A DNA stretch of 64,000 nucleotides from Halomonas sp. THAF5a (GCF_009363755.1 NZ_CP045417.1:372001-436000), one strand, 5' to 3'. Positions 45,739 through 59,272 are shown, counted from the first letter of the stretch. A program made the numbers and translations. The notes: generated by a model from the letters alone, not told the origin.

Positions 45739-46575
45739 ATGCCCGAGTTGCCCGAAGTCGAGACCACCCGCCGTGGCATCGCGCCCCATGTGGAGGGCCG
45801 CGAGATCACCGAGGTGATCGTCCGCCAGGCCCGCCTGCGCGTGCCGGTGCCGCCGGACCTCGTCGAGCGTCTCGTCGGGGCGCGAATCGGCCCCCTCGCG
45901 CGTCGCGCCAAGTACCTGCTCGTGCCGCTCTCGGCCCCGGAGGGCGGCGGCTCGGTCGGCACCCTGCTCTGGCACCTGGGCATGTCCGGCAGCCTGCGGC
46001 TCGCCCGCCTCGGCGAGCTGCCGAAGAAGCACGACCACGTCGACCTGGTGCTCGACGACGGCGGCATCCTGCGCTACCACGATCCGCGCCGCTTCGGCTT
46101 CGTCGACTGGCTCGCCGACGCCCCGGCGGAGGATGCACGCCTCGCCCGGCTGGGGCCGGAGCCGCTGTCCGACGCCTTCGATGGCGCCCGGTTGTTCGCG
46201 CTCTCCCGCCGCCGGCGCCTCGCCGTGAAGCCCTTCCTGATGGACAACGCCGTGGTGGTCGGCGTGGGCAACATCTACGCCGCCGAGGCGCTGTTCCTGG
46301 CCGGCATCGACCCGCGCCGGGCCGCCGGACGCATCGCCCGGGAGCGCTACGATCGCCTCGCGGAGGCGGTGCGCGAGGTGCTGGCGGCCGCCATCACCCA
46401 GGGCGGCACCACCCTGCGCGACTTCGTCGGCGGCACCGGCGAGCCCGGCTACTTCAAGCAGCGGCTCAACGTCTACGGCCGCGACGGCGAGCCCTGCCGG
46501 CGCTGCGGCGCCGAGCTGCGCCTGGTGACCCTGGGCCAACGGGCCAGCGTGTTCTGTGGCCAGTGCCAGACCTGA
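45739..46575 (+). CDS. mutM: Formamidopyrimidine-DNA glycosylase
   Basis: Removes 8-oxoguanine and formamidopyrimidines. The 278 residues begin [14 protein letters not shown], so P1 (after Met removal) and E2 are in place; the catalytic Lys lies in RRAKYLLV; the helix-two-turn-helix and C-terminal zinc finger (CRRCGAE...CGQCQ) are complete. The rpmB-rpmG-mutM order is common in gammaproteobacteria. Confidence 0.97.
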   Translation: MPELPEVETTRRGIAPHVEGREITEVIVRQARLRVPVPPDLVERLVGARIGPLARRAKYLLVPLSAPEGGGSVGTLLWHLGMSGSLRLARLGELPKKHDHVDLVLDDGGILRYHDPRRFGFVDWLADAPAEDARLARLGPEPLSDAFDGARLFALSRRRRLAVKPFLMDNAVVVGVGNIYAAEALFLAGIDPRRAAGRIARERYDRLAEAVREVLAAAITQGGTTLRDFVGGTGEPGYFKQRLNVYGRDGEPCRRCGAELRLVTLGQRASVFCGQCQT

Positions 46576-46604
46576 ACGATCCCCCTTTCCCCAGCGAGAC
46601 CCCC

Positions 46605-47798
46605 ATGACTCAGCACACCCTGCGCCTGAAGAAGAATGCCGACCGTCGCCTCAAGGCCGGCCACCTGTGGCTCTACTCCAACGAGATCGACATCCAGGCC
46701 ACGCCCCTCAAGGGGATCGCGCCCGGCGCGCAGGTGGTGGTCGAGGCGGCCAACGGCAAGGGCATGGGGGTGGCCTACGTCAATCCGCATTCGCTGATCT
46801 GCGCCCGGATGGTCTCCCGCGATCCCAAGCAGGGGCTCGACCGCTCGCTGCTGGTGCACCGCCTCAACCAGGCGCTGGCCCTGCGTCAGCGGCTCTTCGA
46901 CAAGCCCTTCTACCGCCTGGTGCACGGCGAGGGCGATCTGCTGCCGGGGCTCATCATCGACCGCTTCGGCGACGTCGTCGTGGTCCAGCTCAACACCGCC
47001 GGCATGCAGGCCGTGGCCGAGGAGCTGCTCGATGCCCTGGACAAGGTGCTCTCGCCGGCGGCCGTGGTGTTCCGCAACGACACCAGCGGGCGTCGCCAGG
47101 AGGGCCTCGAGGCGGGCGTCGAGGTGGTGAAGGGTGAGCTGCCCGACCAGGTGCTGCTGGAGGAGAACGGCGTGCGCTTCGTCGCGCCGGTGCTCGACGG
47201 CCAGAAGACCGGCTGGTTCTATGATCACCGGGTCAACCGCGCCTGGCTCAACGGCCTGGTGGCCGGCAAGCGGGTGCTGGACCTGTTCAGCTACGTCGGG
47301 GGCTGGGGCGTGCAGGCCGCGGCCAGCGGCGCCAGCGAAGTGCTCTGCGTGGACGCCTCCGGCGCGGCCCTGGAGCGGGTCGCCGAGAACGCCACCCTCA
47401 ACGGCCTGCACGAGCAGGTGGCGGTAGGCGAGGGCGATGCCTTCGAGGTGCTCGCCGCCCTCAAGGCCGAGGGGGAGGAGTTCGACGTGGTGATTCTCGA
47501 CCCGCCCGCCTTCATCCGCAAGCGCAAGGACATTCCCAACGGCGAGCGGGCCTACGGCAAGCTCAACCGCGAGGCGATGCGCCTGCTCGGCCGCGACGGC
47601 CTGCTGCTCTCGGCCTCCTGCTCCATGCACCTGGCCCCGGAGCGCCTGGTCGACGTGGTGCGCGGCGCGGTGCGCCACCAGGATCGCCAGGGCCAGATCC
47701 TCTTCCAGGGCCACCAGGGGCCGGACCATCCGGTGCACCCGGCGATCCCCGAGACCGCCTACCTCAAGGCCCTGGGCGTGCGCGTCTTCCGCGACTAG
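46605..47798 (+). CDS. rlmI: 23S rRNA (cytosine1962-C5)-methyltransferase RlmI-type
   Basis: SAM-dependent m5C methyltransferase. The 397 residues comprise an N-terminal PUA domain (about 1-75, LKKNADRRLKAGHLWLYSNE), an EEHEE middle domain and a Rossmann methyltransferase with VLDLFSYVGGWGVQAA and the catalytic DPPAF. SASCSMHL carries the C-terminal Cys. The ATG at 46605 gives the PUA start; it is 29 bp downstream of mutM. The whole-family match is clear; that it acts on C1962 is by homology. Confidence 0.9.
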   Translation: MTQHTLRLKKNADRRLKAGHLWLYSNEIDIQATPLKGIAPGAQVVVEAANGKGMGVAYVNPHSLICARMVSRDPKQGLDRSLLVHRLNQALALRQRLFDKPFYRLVHGEGDLLPGLIIDRFGDVVVVQLNTAGMQAVAEELLDALDKVLSPAAVVFRNDTSGRRQEGLEAGVEVVKGELPDQVLLEENGVRFVAPVLDGQKTGWFYDHRVNRAWLNGLVAGKRVLDLFSYVGGWGVQAAASGASEVLCVDASGAALERVAENATLNGLHEQVAVGEGDAFEVLAALKAEGEEFDVVILDPPAFIRKRKDIPNGERAYGKLNREAMRLLGRDGLLLSASCSMHLAPERLVDVVRGAVRHQDRQGQILFQGHQGPDHPVHPAIPETAYLKALGVRVFRD

Positions 47799-47801
47799 GC
47801 C

Positions 47802-48131
47802 GTGACGGTACCCGGCTACGTCCGCGCCTTCGCTCATTCCAACGCGCTGCTGGTCAGCCACGTGCATAACGTGCTGGCCGCGGCCGGCATCCCGGTGGAG
47901 CTGCGCAACATGACCCTGGGCGGCGGCGCCGGCGAGCTGCCGCTGGGCGAGTGCGAGCCGGAGGTGTGGGTCGCGCCCCACAACCGCGAGCGGGCCGAGG
48001 CGCTGATTCGCCAGGCCCTCCACGGGGGCAGCGAACGCCCGGCCTGGACCTGCCCCGGCTGCGGCGAGCGCCTCGAGGGCGCCTTCGACACCTGCTGGCA
48101 CTGCGGCACCGGCCGGGAGGCGCGGGACTAG
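47802..48131 (+). CDS. DUF2007 protein with C-terminal zinc ribbon
   Basis: A 109-residue protein with an N-terminal DUF2007 ferredoxin-like domain (AHSNALLVSHVHNVLAAAGI) and a C-terminal double CxxC ribbon (CPGCGERLEGAFDTCWHC). The family is called a putative signal-transducing protein but no function is proven. The GTG start is 3 bp after the rlmI stop, so they are probably co-transcribed. Confidence 0.8.
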   Translation: MTVPGYVRAFAHSNALLVSHVHNVLAAAGIPVELRNMTLGGGAGELPLGECEPEVWVAPHNRERAEALIRQALHGGSERPAWTCPGCGERLEGAFDTCWHCGTGREARD

Positions 48132-48213
48132 CCCGTCAGGCGGGCGGGGCCCTCTCACCTCCCGACCGGCTCGGCCGCTCTTGCCATTCCGCAGGGTTTT
48201 CTGTTTGAACCTT

Positions 48214-48242
48214 TTCTCGTGGAAGATTTTCCGGCGAGAGAA
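48214..48242. promoter_or_regulatory. Palindrome upstream of ald
   Basis: TTCTCG-t-GGAA-gatt-TTCC-gg-CGAGAGAA is an imperfect dyad with 10 paired bases in a locally AT-richer region, 110 bp before the ald start. Alanine dehydrogenases are often controlled by Lrp/AsnC or similar regulators; whether this is such an operator is open. A weak TGTAAT -10 is at 48305-48310. Confidence 0.4.
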
Positions 48243-48351
48243 CCTGCGTACGCGCATCCTTTTTGTTTTTCTGCGTGGACTCTTCGTGTATCGACTGCCT
48301 GTGCTGTAATGGGAGGAGCATCGATTCCGTCATCCACCGCAGGAGCGTGCC

Positions 48352-49467
48352 ATGCAGATCGCCGTCCCCAAGGAAATCAAGAATCATGAGTACCGCGTCG
48401 CCCTGACCCCCTCGGGAGCCCGGGAGCTGGTCGGCCGTGGCCACACGGTCACCGTCCAGGCCGGGGCCGGCGAGGGCGCCGGTTTCCAGGACGCCGCCTA
48501 TGAGGCCGCCGGCGCGCGCCTCGAGGCCGACGTGGCGAGGGTCTGGCGCGAGGCCGAGCTGATCCTCAAGGTCAAGGAGCCCCAGGCCGAGGAGGTCGCC
48601 CGGCTGAGCAAGGGCCAGACGCTCTTCACCTACCTGCACCTGGCCGCCGAGGAGACCCTGACCCGGGGCCTGATGGCGAGCGGCGCCACCTGCATCGCCT
48701 ACGAGACCGTCACCGACCGCCAGGGCGGGCTGCCGCTGCTGGCGCCGATGAGCACCGTGGCCGGCCGCATGGCCGTGCAGGCCGGCGCCCACAGCCTGGA
48801 GAAGGCCCAGGGCGGGTCCGGCGTGCTGCTGCCCGGTGTGCCCGGCGTCGCGCCGGCCAAGGTGGCCGTGATCGGCGGCGGCGTGGTGGGCGAGAACGCC
48901 GCCCGCATGGCGCTGGGCCTGGGCGCCGAGGTCACGGTGCTCGATACCTCCATCCCGCGCCTCGAGACCCTGGACGACCGCTACCAGGGGCGCATGAAGA
49001 CCGTCTTCTCCACCGCCGACGCCATCGACGAGGCGGTGCGCGAGAGCGACCTGATCGTCGGCGCCGTGCTGATTCCCGGCGCCGCCGCGCCCAAGCTGAT
49101 CACCCGCGCGATGCTCGCCGAGATGAAGCCGGGCAGCGTGCTGGTGGACGTGGCCATCGACCAGGGCGGCTGCTTCGAGACCAGCCGTGCCACCACCCAC
49201 GCCGAGCCGACCTATATCGTCGACGGCGTGGTGCACTACTGCGTGGCCAACATGCCCGGCGCCGTGGCGCGCACCTCCACCCAGGCGCTGACCAACGCCA
49301 CCCTGCCGTTCGTGCGGGCGCTGGCCGACAAGGGCTGGCAGCAGGCGCTGGCCGACGACCCGCACTTCGCCGCCGGCCTCAATGTCCATGACGGCCAGGT
49401 CACCTACCAGGCGGTGGCGGACGCCTTCGGCCTGGAGAACGTCGATCCGGCCAGCCTTCTGGGCTGA
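48352..49467 (+). CDS. ald: Alanine dehydrogenase
   Basis: NAD-dependent oxidative deamination of L-alanine to pyruvate. The 371 residues have the AlaDh/PNT N-terminal domain ([26 protein letters not shown] with the substrate Lys, YLHLAA with the catalytic His) and the Rossmann loop [19 protein letters not shown] precedes the ATG. Length matches other Ald proteins. The structured repeat copy C begins 23 nt after its stop. Confidence 0.97.
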   Translation: MQIAVPKEIKNHEYRVALTPSGARELVGRGHTVTVQAGAGEGAGFQDAAYEAAGARLEADVARVWREAELILKVKEPQAEEVARLSKGQTLFTYLHLAAEETLTRGLMASGATCIAYETVTDRQGGLPLLAPMSTVAGRMAVQAGAHSLEKAQGGSGVLLPGVPGVAPAKVAVIGGGVVGENAARMALGLGAEVTVLDTSIPRLETLDDRYQGRMKTVFSTADAIDEAVRESDLIVGAVLIPGAAAPKLITRAMLAEMKPGSVLVDVAIDQGGCFETSRATTHAEPTYIVDGVVHYCVANMPGAVARTSTQALTNATLPFVRALADKGWQQALADDPHFAAGLNVHDGQVTYQAVADAFGLENVDPASLLG

Positions 49468-49490
49468 CGCCTGAGCGGGGCGCGAAAAAA

Positions 49491-49615
49491 GCGGCACCGG
49501 TGAGAGGCGGGAGAGGAGGTCCTTTTCCAGGGAAGGAAAAGGTAGCGCCCAGGGACGGGTTCACAGCGCCTCCTCGATGGTCCGGCACCCCGGCGCCTTT
49601 CACCGGTCAAGCCGC
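49491..49615 (+). repeat. Structured intergenic element, copy C (downstream of ald)
   Basis: Outermost GCGGC (49491-49495) pairs with GCCGC (49611-49615). P0 accggtgagaggcg (49496-49509) pairs with cgcctttcaccggt (49594-49607), 13 of 14 with one G-U type. P1 GAGGAGG (49513-49519) pairs perfectly with CCTCCTC (49569-49575). P2 is CCTTTTCC - AGGGAA - GGAAAAGG (49521-49542), a perfect 8-bp stem. P3 is CCC - AGGGAC - GGG (49548-49559). About 18 extra bases sit between P1 and P0 on the 3' side. Confidence 0.92.
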
Positions 49616-49706
49616 GTGCAGGGAGGCCTTGCTCGGCCCCGGTCGCCTTGACCGGGGCCTCGCGTTACCATAGCGGCCATTCGAGAGTCAGCAGAGTCCC
49701 GCCTTC

Positions 49707-50732
49707 ATGACCGCACCGTCCGACAAGACCCGTGTCCTCACCGGCATCACCACCACCGGTACGCCCCACCTCGGCAACTACGTGGGGGCGATCAAGCCCG
49801 CCATCGTCGCGAGCCAGGATCCGAGCGTCCAGTCCTACTACTTCCTCGCCGACCTGCATGCGCTGATCAAGTGCCAGGACCCGCGGCGGGTGCAGGCGTC
49901 GCGCCTGGAGATCGCCGCCACCTGGCTGGCGCTGGGGCTGGATACCGACAACGCCATCTTCTACCGCCAGTCGGACGTGCCGGAGATCCCGGAGCTGACC
50001 TGGATGCTCTCCTGCGTCTGCGCCAAGGGCCTGATGAACCGCGCCCACGCCTACAAGGCGGCGGTGGCCGAGAACGAGGCCGCCGGCAACCAGGACCCGG
50101 ACAAGGGCATCACCATGGGGCTGTTCGGCTATCCGGTGCTGATGGCGGCGGATATCCTGATGTTCAACGCCCACAAGGTGCCGGTCGGCCGGGACCAGAT
50201 CCAGCACATCGAGATGGCACGTGACATCGGCGGGCGCTTCAACCACCTCTACAAGGGCCAGTACTTCACCCAGCCCGAGGCGGTGGTGGACGAGCGGGTC
50301 GAGGTGCTGGGCGGCCTCGATGGACGCAAGATGTCCAAGAGCTACAACAACACCATTCCGCTGTTCGTCTCCGAGAAGAAGCTCCAGAAGCTGGTGCGCA
50401 AGATCAAGACCAACTCCCTGGAGCCCGGCGAGCCCAAGGACCCGGCGTCCTGCACCCTGTTCCAGATCTTCGCGGCCTTCGCGAGCGCCGACGAGACCGA
50501 GGCCATGCGCGCCGAGTACGCCAACGGCATCGGCTGGGGCGAGGCCAAGGACCGTGTCTTCGAGCTGCTCAACGAGCAGCTGCGCGAGCCCCGCGAGCGC
50601 TACCAGGGGCTGATGGAGGATCCCGGCCATATCGAAGGGGTGCTGCTCCAGGGGGCCGAGCGAGCCCGCGCCGAGGCGGCGCCCTTCATGGACCGCCTGC
50701 GCCAGGCCGCGGGCCTCGGGCGCTTCGTCTGA
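49707..50732 (+). CDS. trpS: Tryptophanyl-tRNA synthetase
   Basis: Class I synthetase. The 341 residues show the HIGH-like GTPHLGNYVG motif near the N terminus, the KMSKS loop (GRKMSKSYNN) and the conserved VGRDQIQHIEMARDI. It is slightly shorter than the two-domain forms and standard for bacteria. It ends at a clear terminator. Confidence 0.97.
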   Translation: MTAPSDKTRVLTGITTTGTPHLGNYVGAIKPAIVASQDPSVQSYYFLADLHALIKCQDPRRVQASRLEIAATWLALGLDTDNAIFYRQSDVPEIPELTWMLSCVCAKGLMNRAHAYKAAVAENEAAGNQDPDKGITMGLFGYPVLMAADILMFNAHKVPVGRDQIQHIEMARDIGGRFNHLYKGQYFTQPEAVVDERVEVLGGLDGRKMSKSYNNTIPLFVSEKKLQKLVRKIKTNSLEPGEPKDPASCTLFQIFAAFASADETEAMRAEYANGIGWGEAKDRVFELLNEQLREPRERYQGLMEDPGHIEGVLLQGAERARAEAAPFMDRLRQAAGLGRFV

Positions 50733-50759
50733 GCGTCGCCCCCCGCCGCACGTCCCGGG

Positions 50760-50790
50760 GCCGGGCACCGTCGTGTGCCCGGCTCTTTTA
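50760..50790 (+). terminator. Intrinsic terminator after trpS
   Basis: gccgggcac (50760-50768), loop cgtcgt, gtgcccggc (50775-50783), then tctttta. Good stem plus T run. Confidence 0.85.
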
Positions 50791-50796
50791 TGTCCT

Positions 50797-50814
50797 TATG
50801 GCATGAAAACCATA
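50797..50814. promoter_or_regulatory. Dyad upstream of the YeeE-type transporter
   Basis: TATGG-N8-CCATA, about 90 bp before the transporter start, followed by a second longer-spaced dyad CCGACG...CGTCGG (about 50815-50843). They are in the only AT-rich part of the gap and could be regulator sites; no regulator gene is adjacent. Confidence 0.35.
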
Positions 50815-50902
50815 CCGACGATGATTTCATGTTCTGCGTCGGATTCGTTAGTCTGCTCCTCTTCCCCCTGACCGTGACCCGGCCCCTTCCGGAGGATCCC
50901 CC

Positions 50903-52111
50903 ATGAGTGATGTCGCCCAGACCCGACGCTCCCGTCCGACCCTACCGCTACTCGCCGCCGCCGGCCTGCTGCTGGGGGCGCTGGCCGTGGGCAGCGCCTT
51001 CGGTGCCCGGACAGGCGCGCTGATGGCGGTGGGCGGCCTGCTCGGCATGGTGCTCTACCATGCCGCCTTCGGTTTCACCGCCGCCTGGCGGGTCTTCATC
51101 ACCGAGCGTCGCGGCCGCGGCCTGCGGGCGCAGATGGTGATGCTGGCCATCGCCGTGGCGCTCTTCTTCCCGGCGCTCTCGGCTGGCAGCCTGTTCGGGC
51201 AGTCGGTGCACGGCTTCGTGGCACCGATCGGCGTCTCGGTGGTCGTCGGCGCCTTCCTGTTCGGGATCGGCATGCAGCTGGGCGGCGGCTGCGCCTCCGG
51301 TACCCTCTTCACTGCCGGCGGCGGCAACGCCCGCATGCTGATCACCCTGCTGTTCTTCGTGGTCGGCTCGGTGATCGGCACGGCCCATTTCGCCTGGTGG
51401 CAGAGCCTGCCGGCCTTCCAGCCGGTCTCGCTGGTGAAGAGCGCCGGTGCCGGCGGCGGCATCGTGATCAGCCTGGCCCTGTTCGCCGCCATCGCGGCGC
51501 TGACCGTGGTGATGGAGCGACGTCGCCACGGCCAGCTGGAGCGCTCCCCCCGGATCGACGCCGGCAACCGGCGCTGGCTCACCGGGCCCTGGCCGCTGCT
51601 GTTCGGCGCCGTGGCGCTGGCGCTGCTCAACTTCGCCACCCTCTCGCTCGCCGGGCGCCCCTGGGGGGTGACCTCGGCCTTCGCCCTCTGGGGCGCCAAG
51701 GGCTTCGAGCTGCTCGGTGGCGACGTCGGCCAGTGGGGCTACTGGCAGGCCCCCTGGAACGCCCGGGCGCTGGAGGCCAGCGTGTGGAGCGACATCACCA
51801 CGGTGATGAACGTCGGCATCATGGTCGGCGCCCTGGTGGCGGCGTCGCTGGCCGGCAAGTTCGCCCCCAACCTGCGCATCCCGATGCGCTCGGTGGTGGC
51901 CGCGGTGATCGGCGGCCTGCTGCTCGGCTACGGGGCCCGCCTGGCATTCGGCTGCAACATCGGCGCCTACTTCGGCGGCATCGCCTCCGGCAGCCTGCAC
52001 GGCTGGGTGTGGCTGGTGGCGGCCTTCGCCGGCAACATGCTGGGCGTGAAGCTGCGGCCCTTCTTCTTCTCCGGGCCCTCCGCGCGGGTGGCCACCGCCA
52101 AGGGCTGCTGA
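50903..52111 (+). CDS. YeeE/YedE family membrane protein (thiosulfate uptake type)
   Basis: Integral membrane protein of 402 residues with about nine or more hydrophobic segments. It shows the two family signatures GGGCASGTLF and FGCNIGAYFGG, whose cysteines form the thiosulfate path in characterised TsuA/YeeE proteins. A sulfur-compound uptake role is inferred. AGGATCC lies just before the ATG. The partner TsuB/YeeD (TusA-like) is not in the window. Confidence 0.85.
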   Translation: MSDVAQTRRSRPTLPLLAAAGLLLGALAVGSAFGARTGALMAVGGLLGMVLYHAAFGFTAAWRVFITERRGRGLRAQMVMLAIAVALFFPALSAGSLFGQSVHGFVAPIGVSVVVGAFLFGIGMQLGGGCASGTLFTAGGGNARMLITLLFFVVGSVIGTAHFAWWQSLPAFQPVSLVKSAGAGGGIVISLALFAAIAALTVVMERRRHGQLERSPRIDAGNRRWLTGPWPLLFGAVALALLNFATLSLAGRPWGVTSAFALWGAKGFELLGGDVGQWGYWQAPWNARALEASVWSDITTVMNVGIMVGALVAASLAGKFAPNLRIPMRSVVAAVIGGLLLGYGARLAFGCNIGAYFGGIASGSLHGWVWLVAAFAGNMLGVKLRPFFFSGPSARVATAKGC

Positions 52112-52280
52112 CGGCGCATCCCCGGCGGCGCCCCGGCGTGGCGCGGCCGGTGCGAGGCGCGACAGGCGTCGGTGTCTGCTAATATGCAACCTCGGGGCGG
52201 TCGTCCGCGTCGCGGCGTCACGCCTCACCCACAACAAAGGCCACACGGCCGCCACACCGACCTGTCGCAAGGGACCTACC

Positions 52281-52610
52281 ATGCCGTTTCAACGCCTGGC
52301 ACTGACGCTGTGCCTGATGCTGTTTGCCGTGATGGCGCACGCCCGGGACTACTACGTCGATATCACCAACGAGACGGGCTATACCGTCTACTACCTCTAT
52401 GTCAGTCCGGAGCACGCCTCCTCCTGGGAGGAGGATGTGCTGGGCAGCGATGTGATGCCGAGCGGCACGACGCGGCGCGTCACGCTGCAGGGGTACAAGA
52501 GCCCCCTCTTCGACATCCGGCTGATCGATGAGGACGACGATACCTACACCTTCTGGGGCGTCGACGTCTCCCGACGCGACCTGGTGGTGACCCTCGACGA
52601 TCTCGATTAG
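52281..52610 (+). CDS. Small secreted protein of unknown function
   Basis: The 109 residues begin with a signal peptide ([21 protein letters not shown], cut before RDYY) and the mature part is about 88 residues, strongly acidic, rich in Tyr/Val, and predicted all-beta: [56 protein letters not shown]. The pattern (ITN-TGY-I-YLYVSP...DVLG...L-SG) recurs in small bacterial exported proteins but has no assigned function that I know. It has no cysteines in the mature part. Confidence 0.75.
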   Translation: MPFQRLALTLCLMLFAVMAHARDYYVDITNETGYTVYYLYVSPEHASSWEEDVLGSDVMPSGTTRRVTLQGYKSPLFDIRLIDEDDDTYTFWGVDVSRRDLVVTLDDLD

Positions 52611-52747
52611 CGCGCGAGCGCTGTCGTCGCCGGCTCCTGCGCCCCGGCACTCGGCCGGGGCGTCGTCGTTTTCGGCGTGGTAGAGTGTCGCCAATGGCGC
52701 CGGGAGAGCGCCAACGGCCCGTTCCAGTCACCCTATCGAGGCGAGAG

Positions 52748-54427
52748 ATGACCACCGAAGAAAAGCGCCCCCTCTACATTCCCTACGCCGGTCCACCGCT
52801 GCTCGAGATGCCGCTGCTCAACAAGGGCAGTGCCTTCACGCGGGAGGAGCGCCTGGAGTTCAATCTGATCGGGCTGCTGCCGCAGAATGTGGAGACCATC
52901 GAGGAGCAGGCAGAACGGGCCTACCGGCAGTACAGCCAGTGCCAGAACGACCTCGACAAGCATATCTACCTGCGCGCGATCCAGGACGATAACGAGACCC
53001 TCTACTTCCGGCTGGTCTCCGAGCACCTCGAGGAGATGCTGCCGATCATCTATACCCCCACGGTCGGCAAGGCGTGCGAGGAGTTCTCCAACATCTACCG
53101 CAACCACCGCGGCCTCTTCATCGCCTATCCCGACCGCGACCGCATGGACGACATCCTCAGGAGCGCCACCAAGGACAACGTCAAGGTGATCGTGGTCACC
53201 GACGGCGAGCGCATCCTGGGGCTTGGCGACCAGGGCATCGGCGGCATGGGCATCCCCATCGGCAAGCTCTCGCTCTACACCGCCTGTGGCGGCATCAGTC
53301 CGGCCTATACGCTGCCGATCATGCTCGACGTGGGGACCAACAACCAGGCGCTGCTGGACGATCCCATGTACATGGGCTGGCGCCATCGGCGGATCTCCCA
53401 GGAGGAGTACGACGCCTTCATGGCGGAGTTCATCGCCGCGGTGAAGCGTCGCTGGCCCGGCGTGCTGCTGCAGTTCGAGGACTTCGCCCAGGCCAACGCC
53501 CTGCCGCTCCTGGACCGCTACCGCGACGAGCTGTGCTGCTTCAACGACGACGTCCAGGGCACGGCCTCGGTGGTGGTGGGTACCCTGATGGCGGCCTGCC
53601 AGGCGCGTGACGAGGGCATCGGCCAGCAGCGGGTGGTGTTCGTGGGTGCGGGCTCCGCCGGCTGCGGCATCGCCGAGCAGGTGGTGGTGGCCATGCAGGC
53701 CGAGGGGCTGACCGAGAAGGAGGCGCGCTCGCGGATCTACATGGTCGATCGCGAGGGCCTGGTCACCTCCGACCAGGCCTGGCTGCGCGATTTCCAGGGG
53801 CGCCTCGCCCACGACCCGGCGCTGGTGGCCGAGTGGGACGGCCAGTCGCTGCTCGAGGTGGTGCGCCGCATCGAGCCCACGGTGCTGATCGGTGTCTGCG
53901 GCATGCCGGGCATCTTCACCGAGGAGGTGGTGCGCGCCATGCACGCCAACTGCGAGATGCCGCTGATCATGCCGCTCTCCAACCCGACCTCCCGGGCCGA
54001 GGCGGTGCCGGAGGACGTGATCCGCTGGACCGACGGCCAGGCCCTGGTCGCCACCGGCAGCCCCTTCGCACCGGTCGAGTACGAGGGGCGCACCATCCCC
54101 ATCGCCCAGTGCAACAACGCCTACATCTTCCCGGGCATCGGCCTCGGCGTGGTGGCAGCCGGGGCCAAGCGGGTCACCGATGCCATGCTGATGGCCTCGT
54201 CACGGGCGCTCGCTCGCGAGGCGCCGCTGGTCAAGGAGGGCAAGGGCGCGCTGTTGCCGCCGCTCTCCCAGATCCGCGAGCTCTCCTCGGCGATCGCCTT
54301 CGACGTCGCCGCCCAGGCCCAGGGCGAGGGGGTGGCGCTGAAGACCGACGGCATCAAGCTGCGCCGGGCCATCGAGCGCAACAGCTGGACGCCGGAGTAT
54401 CGGCGTTACCGCCGCCGCTCCTTCTGA
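52748..54427 (+). CDS. maeA: NAD-dependent malic enzyme
   Basis: Oxidative decarboxylation of malate to pyruvate. The 559 residues match the E. coli MaeA/SfcA type (565): the Tyr/Lys catalytic region [19 protein letters not shown] and [25 protein letters not shown], the metal site FEDFA...FNDDVQGTA, the NAD loop [13 protein letters not shown] and SNPTSRAEA. The ATG at 52748 has a weak GAGGCGAGAG upstream. It converges on acnA through a strong shared terminator. Confidence 0.95.
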   Translation: MTTEEKRPLYIPYAGPPLLEMPLLNKGSAFTREERLEFNLIGLLPQNVETIEEQAERAYRQYSQCQNDLDKHIYLRAIQDDNETLYFRLVSEHLEEMLPIIYTPTVGKACEEFSNIYRNHRGLFIAYPDRDRMDDILRSATKDNVKVIVVTDGERILGLGDQGIGGMGIPIGKLSLYTACGGISPAYTLPIMLDVGTNNQALLDDPMYMGWRHRRISQEEYDAFMAEFIAAVKRRWPGVLLQFEDFAQANALPLLDRYRDELCCFNDDVQGTASVVVGTLMAACQARDEGIGQQRVVFVGAGSAGCGIAEQVVVAMQAEGLTEKEARSRIYMVDREGLVTSDQAWLRDFQGRLAHDPALVAEWDGQSLLEVVRRIEPTVLIGVCGMPGIFTEEVVRAMHANCEMPLIMPLSNPTSRAEAVPEDVIRWTDGQALVATGSPFAPVEYEGRTIPIAQCNNAYIFPGIGLGVVAAGAKRVTDAMLMASSRALAREAPLVKEGKGALLPPLSQIRELSSAIAFDVAAQAQGEGVALKTDGIKLRRAIERNSWTPEYRRYRRRSF

Positions 54428-54444
54428 CACTTCGCCTGGGACGA

Positions 54445-54478
54445 CAAAGGCCCTGCCGGGTTACCCGGCAGGGCCTTT
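54445..54478. terminator. Bidirectional terminator between maeA and acnA
   Basis: aaaggccctgccggg (54445-54459), loop tta, cccggcagggccttt (54463-54477), T. The A run on one side and T run on the other allow termination in both directions. Confidence 0.92.
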
Positions 54479-54507
54479 TGCTGCTAAGGCTGTAGGACCT
54501 TGTCGGC

Positions 54508-57252
<2,745 letters not shown>

Positions 57253-57427
57253 GCTGTGTCCTCCTTTCGCGTCGCGGGAAGTAGGGGTCACCATCCTGGC
57301 ACCTCCAGACTACATGGTCATGATAGAAGGCGTTTTCAAGCGGTGCCCGGGGCCGCCGGCGGCCGGGCACCCTTGAAATGGCGGGCCCGGCCCTCCATAT
57401 TGCTGCAACGTCACACGAGGGTGGTGA

Positions 57428-58699
<1,272 letters not shown>

Positions 58700-58748
58700 T
58701 GCCTCTCAACCGGCAAGAAAGCGCCCAGTGCTACAGGCACCGAGGCGA

Positions 58749-58858
58749 GCGGCGCCGGGGGCAGTCCATAGAGGAGGTCCTACGCCACGGATGGCGTAGG
58801 TAGCCCCCAGGGAGGGGTTCATGGCGCCTCCTCGGAGGACTGGCCCCGGGCGAGCCGC
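58749..58858 (+). repeat. Structured intergenic element, copy D (downstream of trxB)
   Basis: Outermost GCGGC (58749-58753) pairs with GCCGC (58854-58858). P0 ccgggggcagtcc (58755-58767) pairs with ggactggccccgg (58837-58849), 12 of 13. P1 GAGGAGG (58771-58777) pairs perfectly with CCTCCTC (58827-58833). P2 is CCTACGCC - ACGGAT - GGCGTAGG (58779-58800), a perfect 8-bp stem. P3 is CCC - AGGGAG - GGG (58806-58817). Confidence 0.92.
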
Positions 58859-58927
58859 GGTTCAGTGCCCGCAAAGGCCAGGCGGACAGCCGAGTCTGGT
58901 GGGTGCTCATGCCAACTACCCACCGTG

Positions 58928-59173
58928 TCAGTAGTGCGGCGGCACCTCGTCCTCCTGGCGATGTGTCGTTGCGTCTGCTTCCTGCAGCGCCCGCTGCTGG
59001 TCGCGCAGCCGCTCCTGCATCAGCGCGTTGATCCGCTCGAGCTGCGAGAGCCGCCGCTCCTGGCCGGCCACGGCCTCGTCCAGGGTGTCGAGCCAGTGCT
59101 CCTGGTAGGCGATCCGGCTCTCCAGGGCCTCCAGGCGGCGTACCAGCTCGTCGGGCGACGTGGCATCGCCCAT
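58928..59173 (-). CDS. slyX: SlyX family protein
   Basis: Small coiled-coil protein of unknown role (81 residues from this start). [22 protein letters not shown] and the terminal PPHY are the SlyX hallmarks. Two starts are plausible: 59173 (AAGGA at 8 nt, giving [10 protein letters not shown]) and 59206 (GAAGG at 6 nt, 11 residues longer). It is divergent from the cold-shock gene, and the 99-bp gap holds both promoters. Confidence 0.88.
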   Translation of the reverse strand: MGDATSPDELVRRLEALESRIAYQEHWLDTLDEAVAGQERRLSQLERINALMQERLRDQQRALQEADATTHRQEDEVPPHY

Positions 59174-59272
59174 GATAGAATCCTTGTGCTGCGTGTCACC
59201 GTTCATCGTGGCACCTTCATGCATGAGAGTCCCTTTCTTCCTTTCACCACCATCAGAGAGTTTTACAGGTCC

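Noticed and set aside
49400..49610. Small minus-strand ORFs inside the intergenic elements (texts such as CEPVPGRYLFLPW recur at each copy)
   Set aside because: They recur only because the DNA element recurs; the frame is not kept between copies and covariation follows base pairing, not codons.
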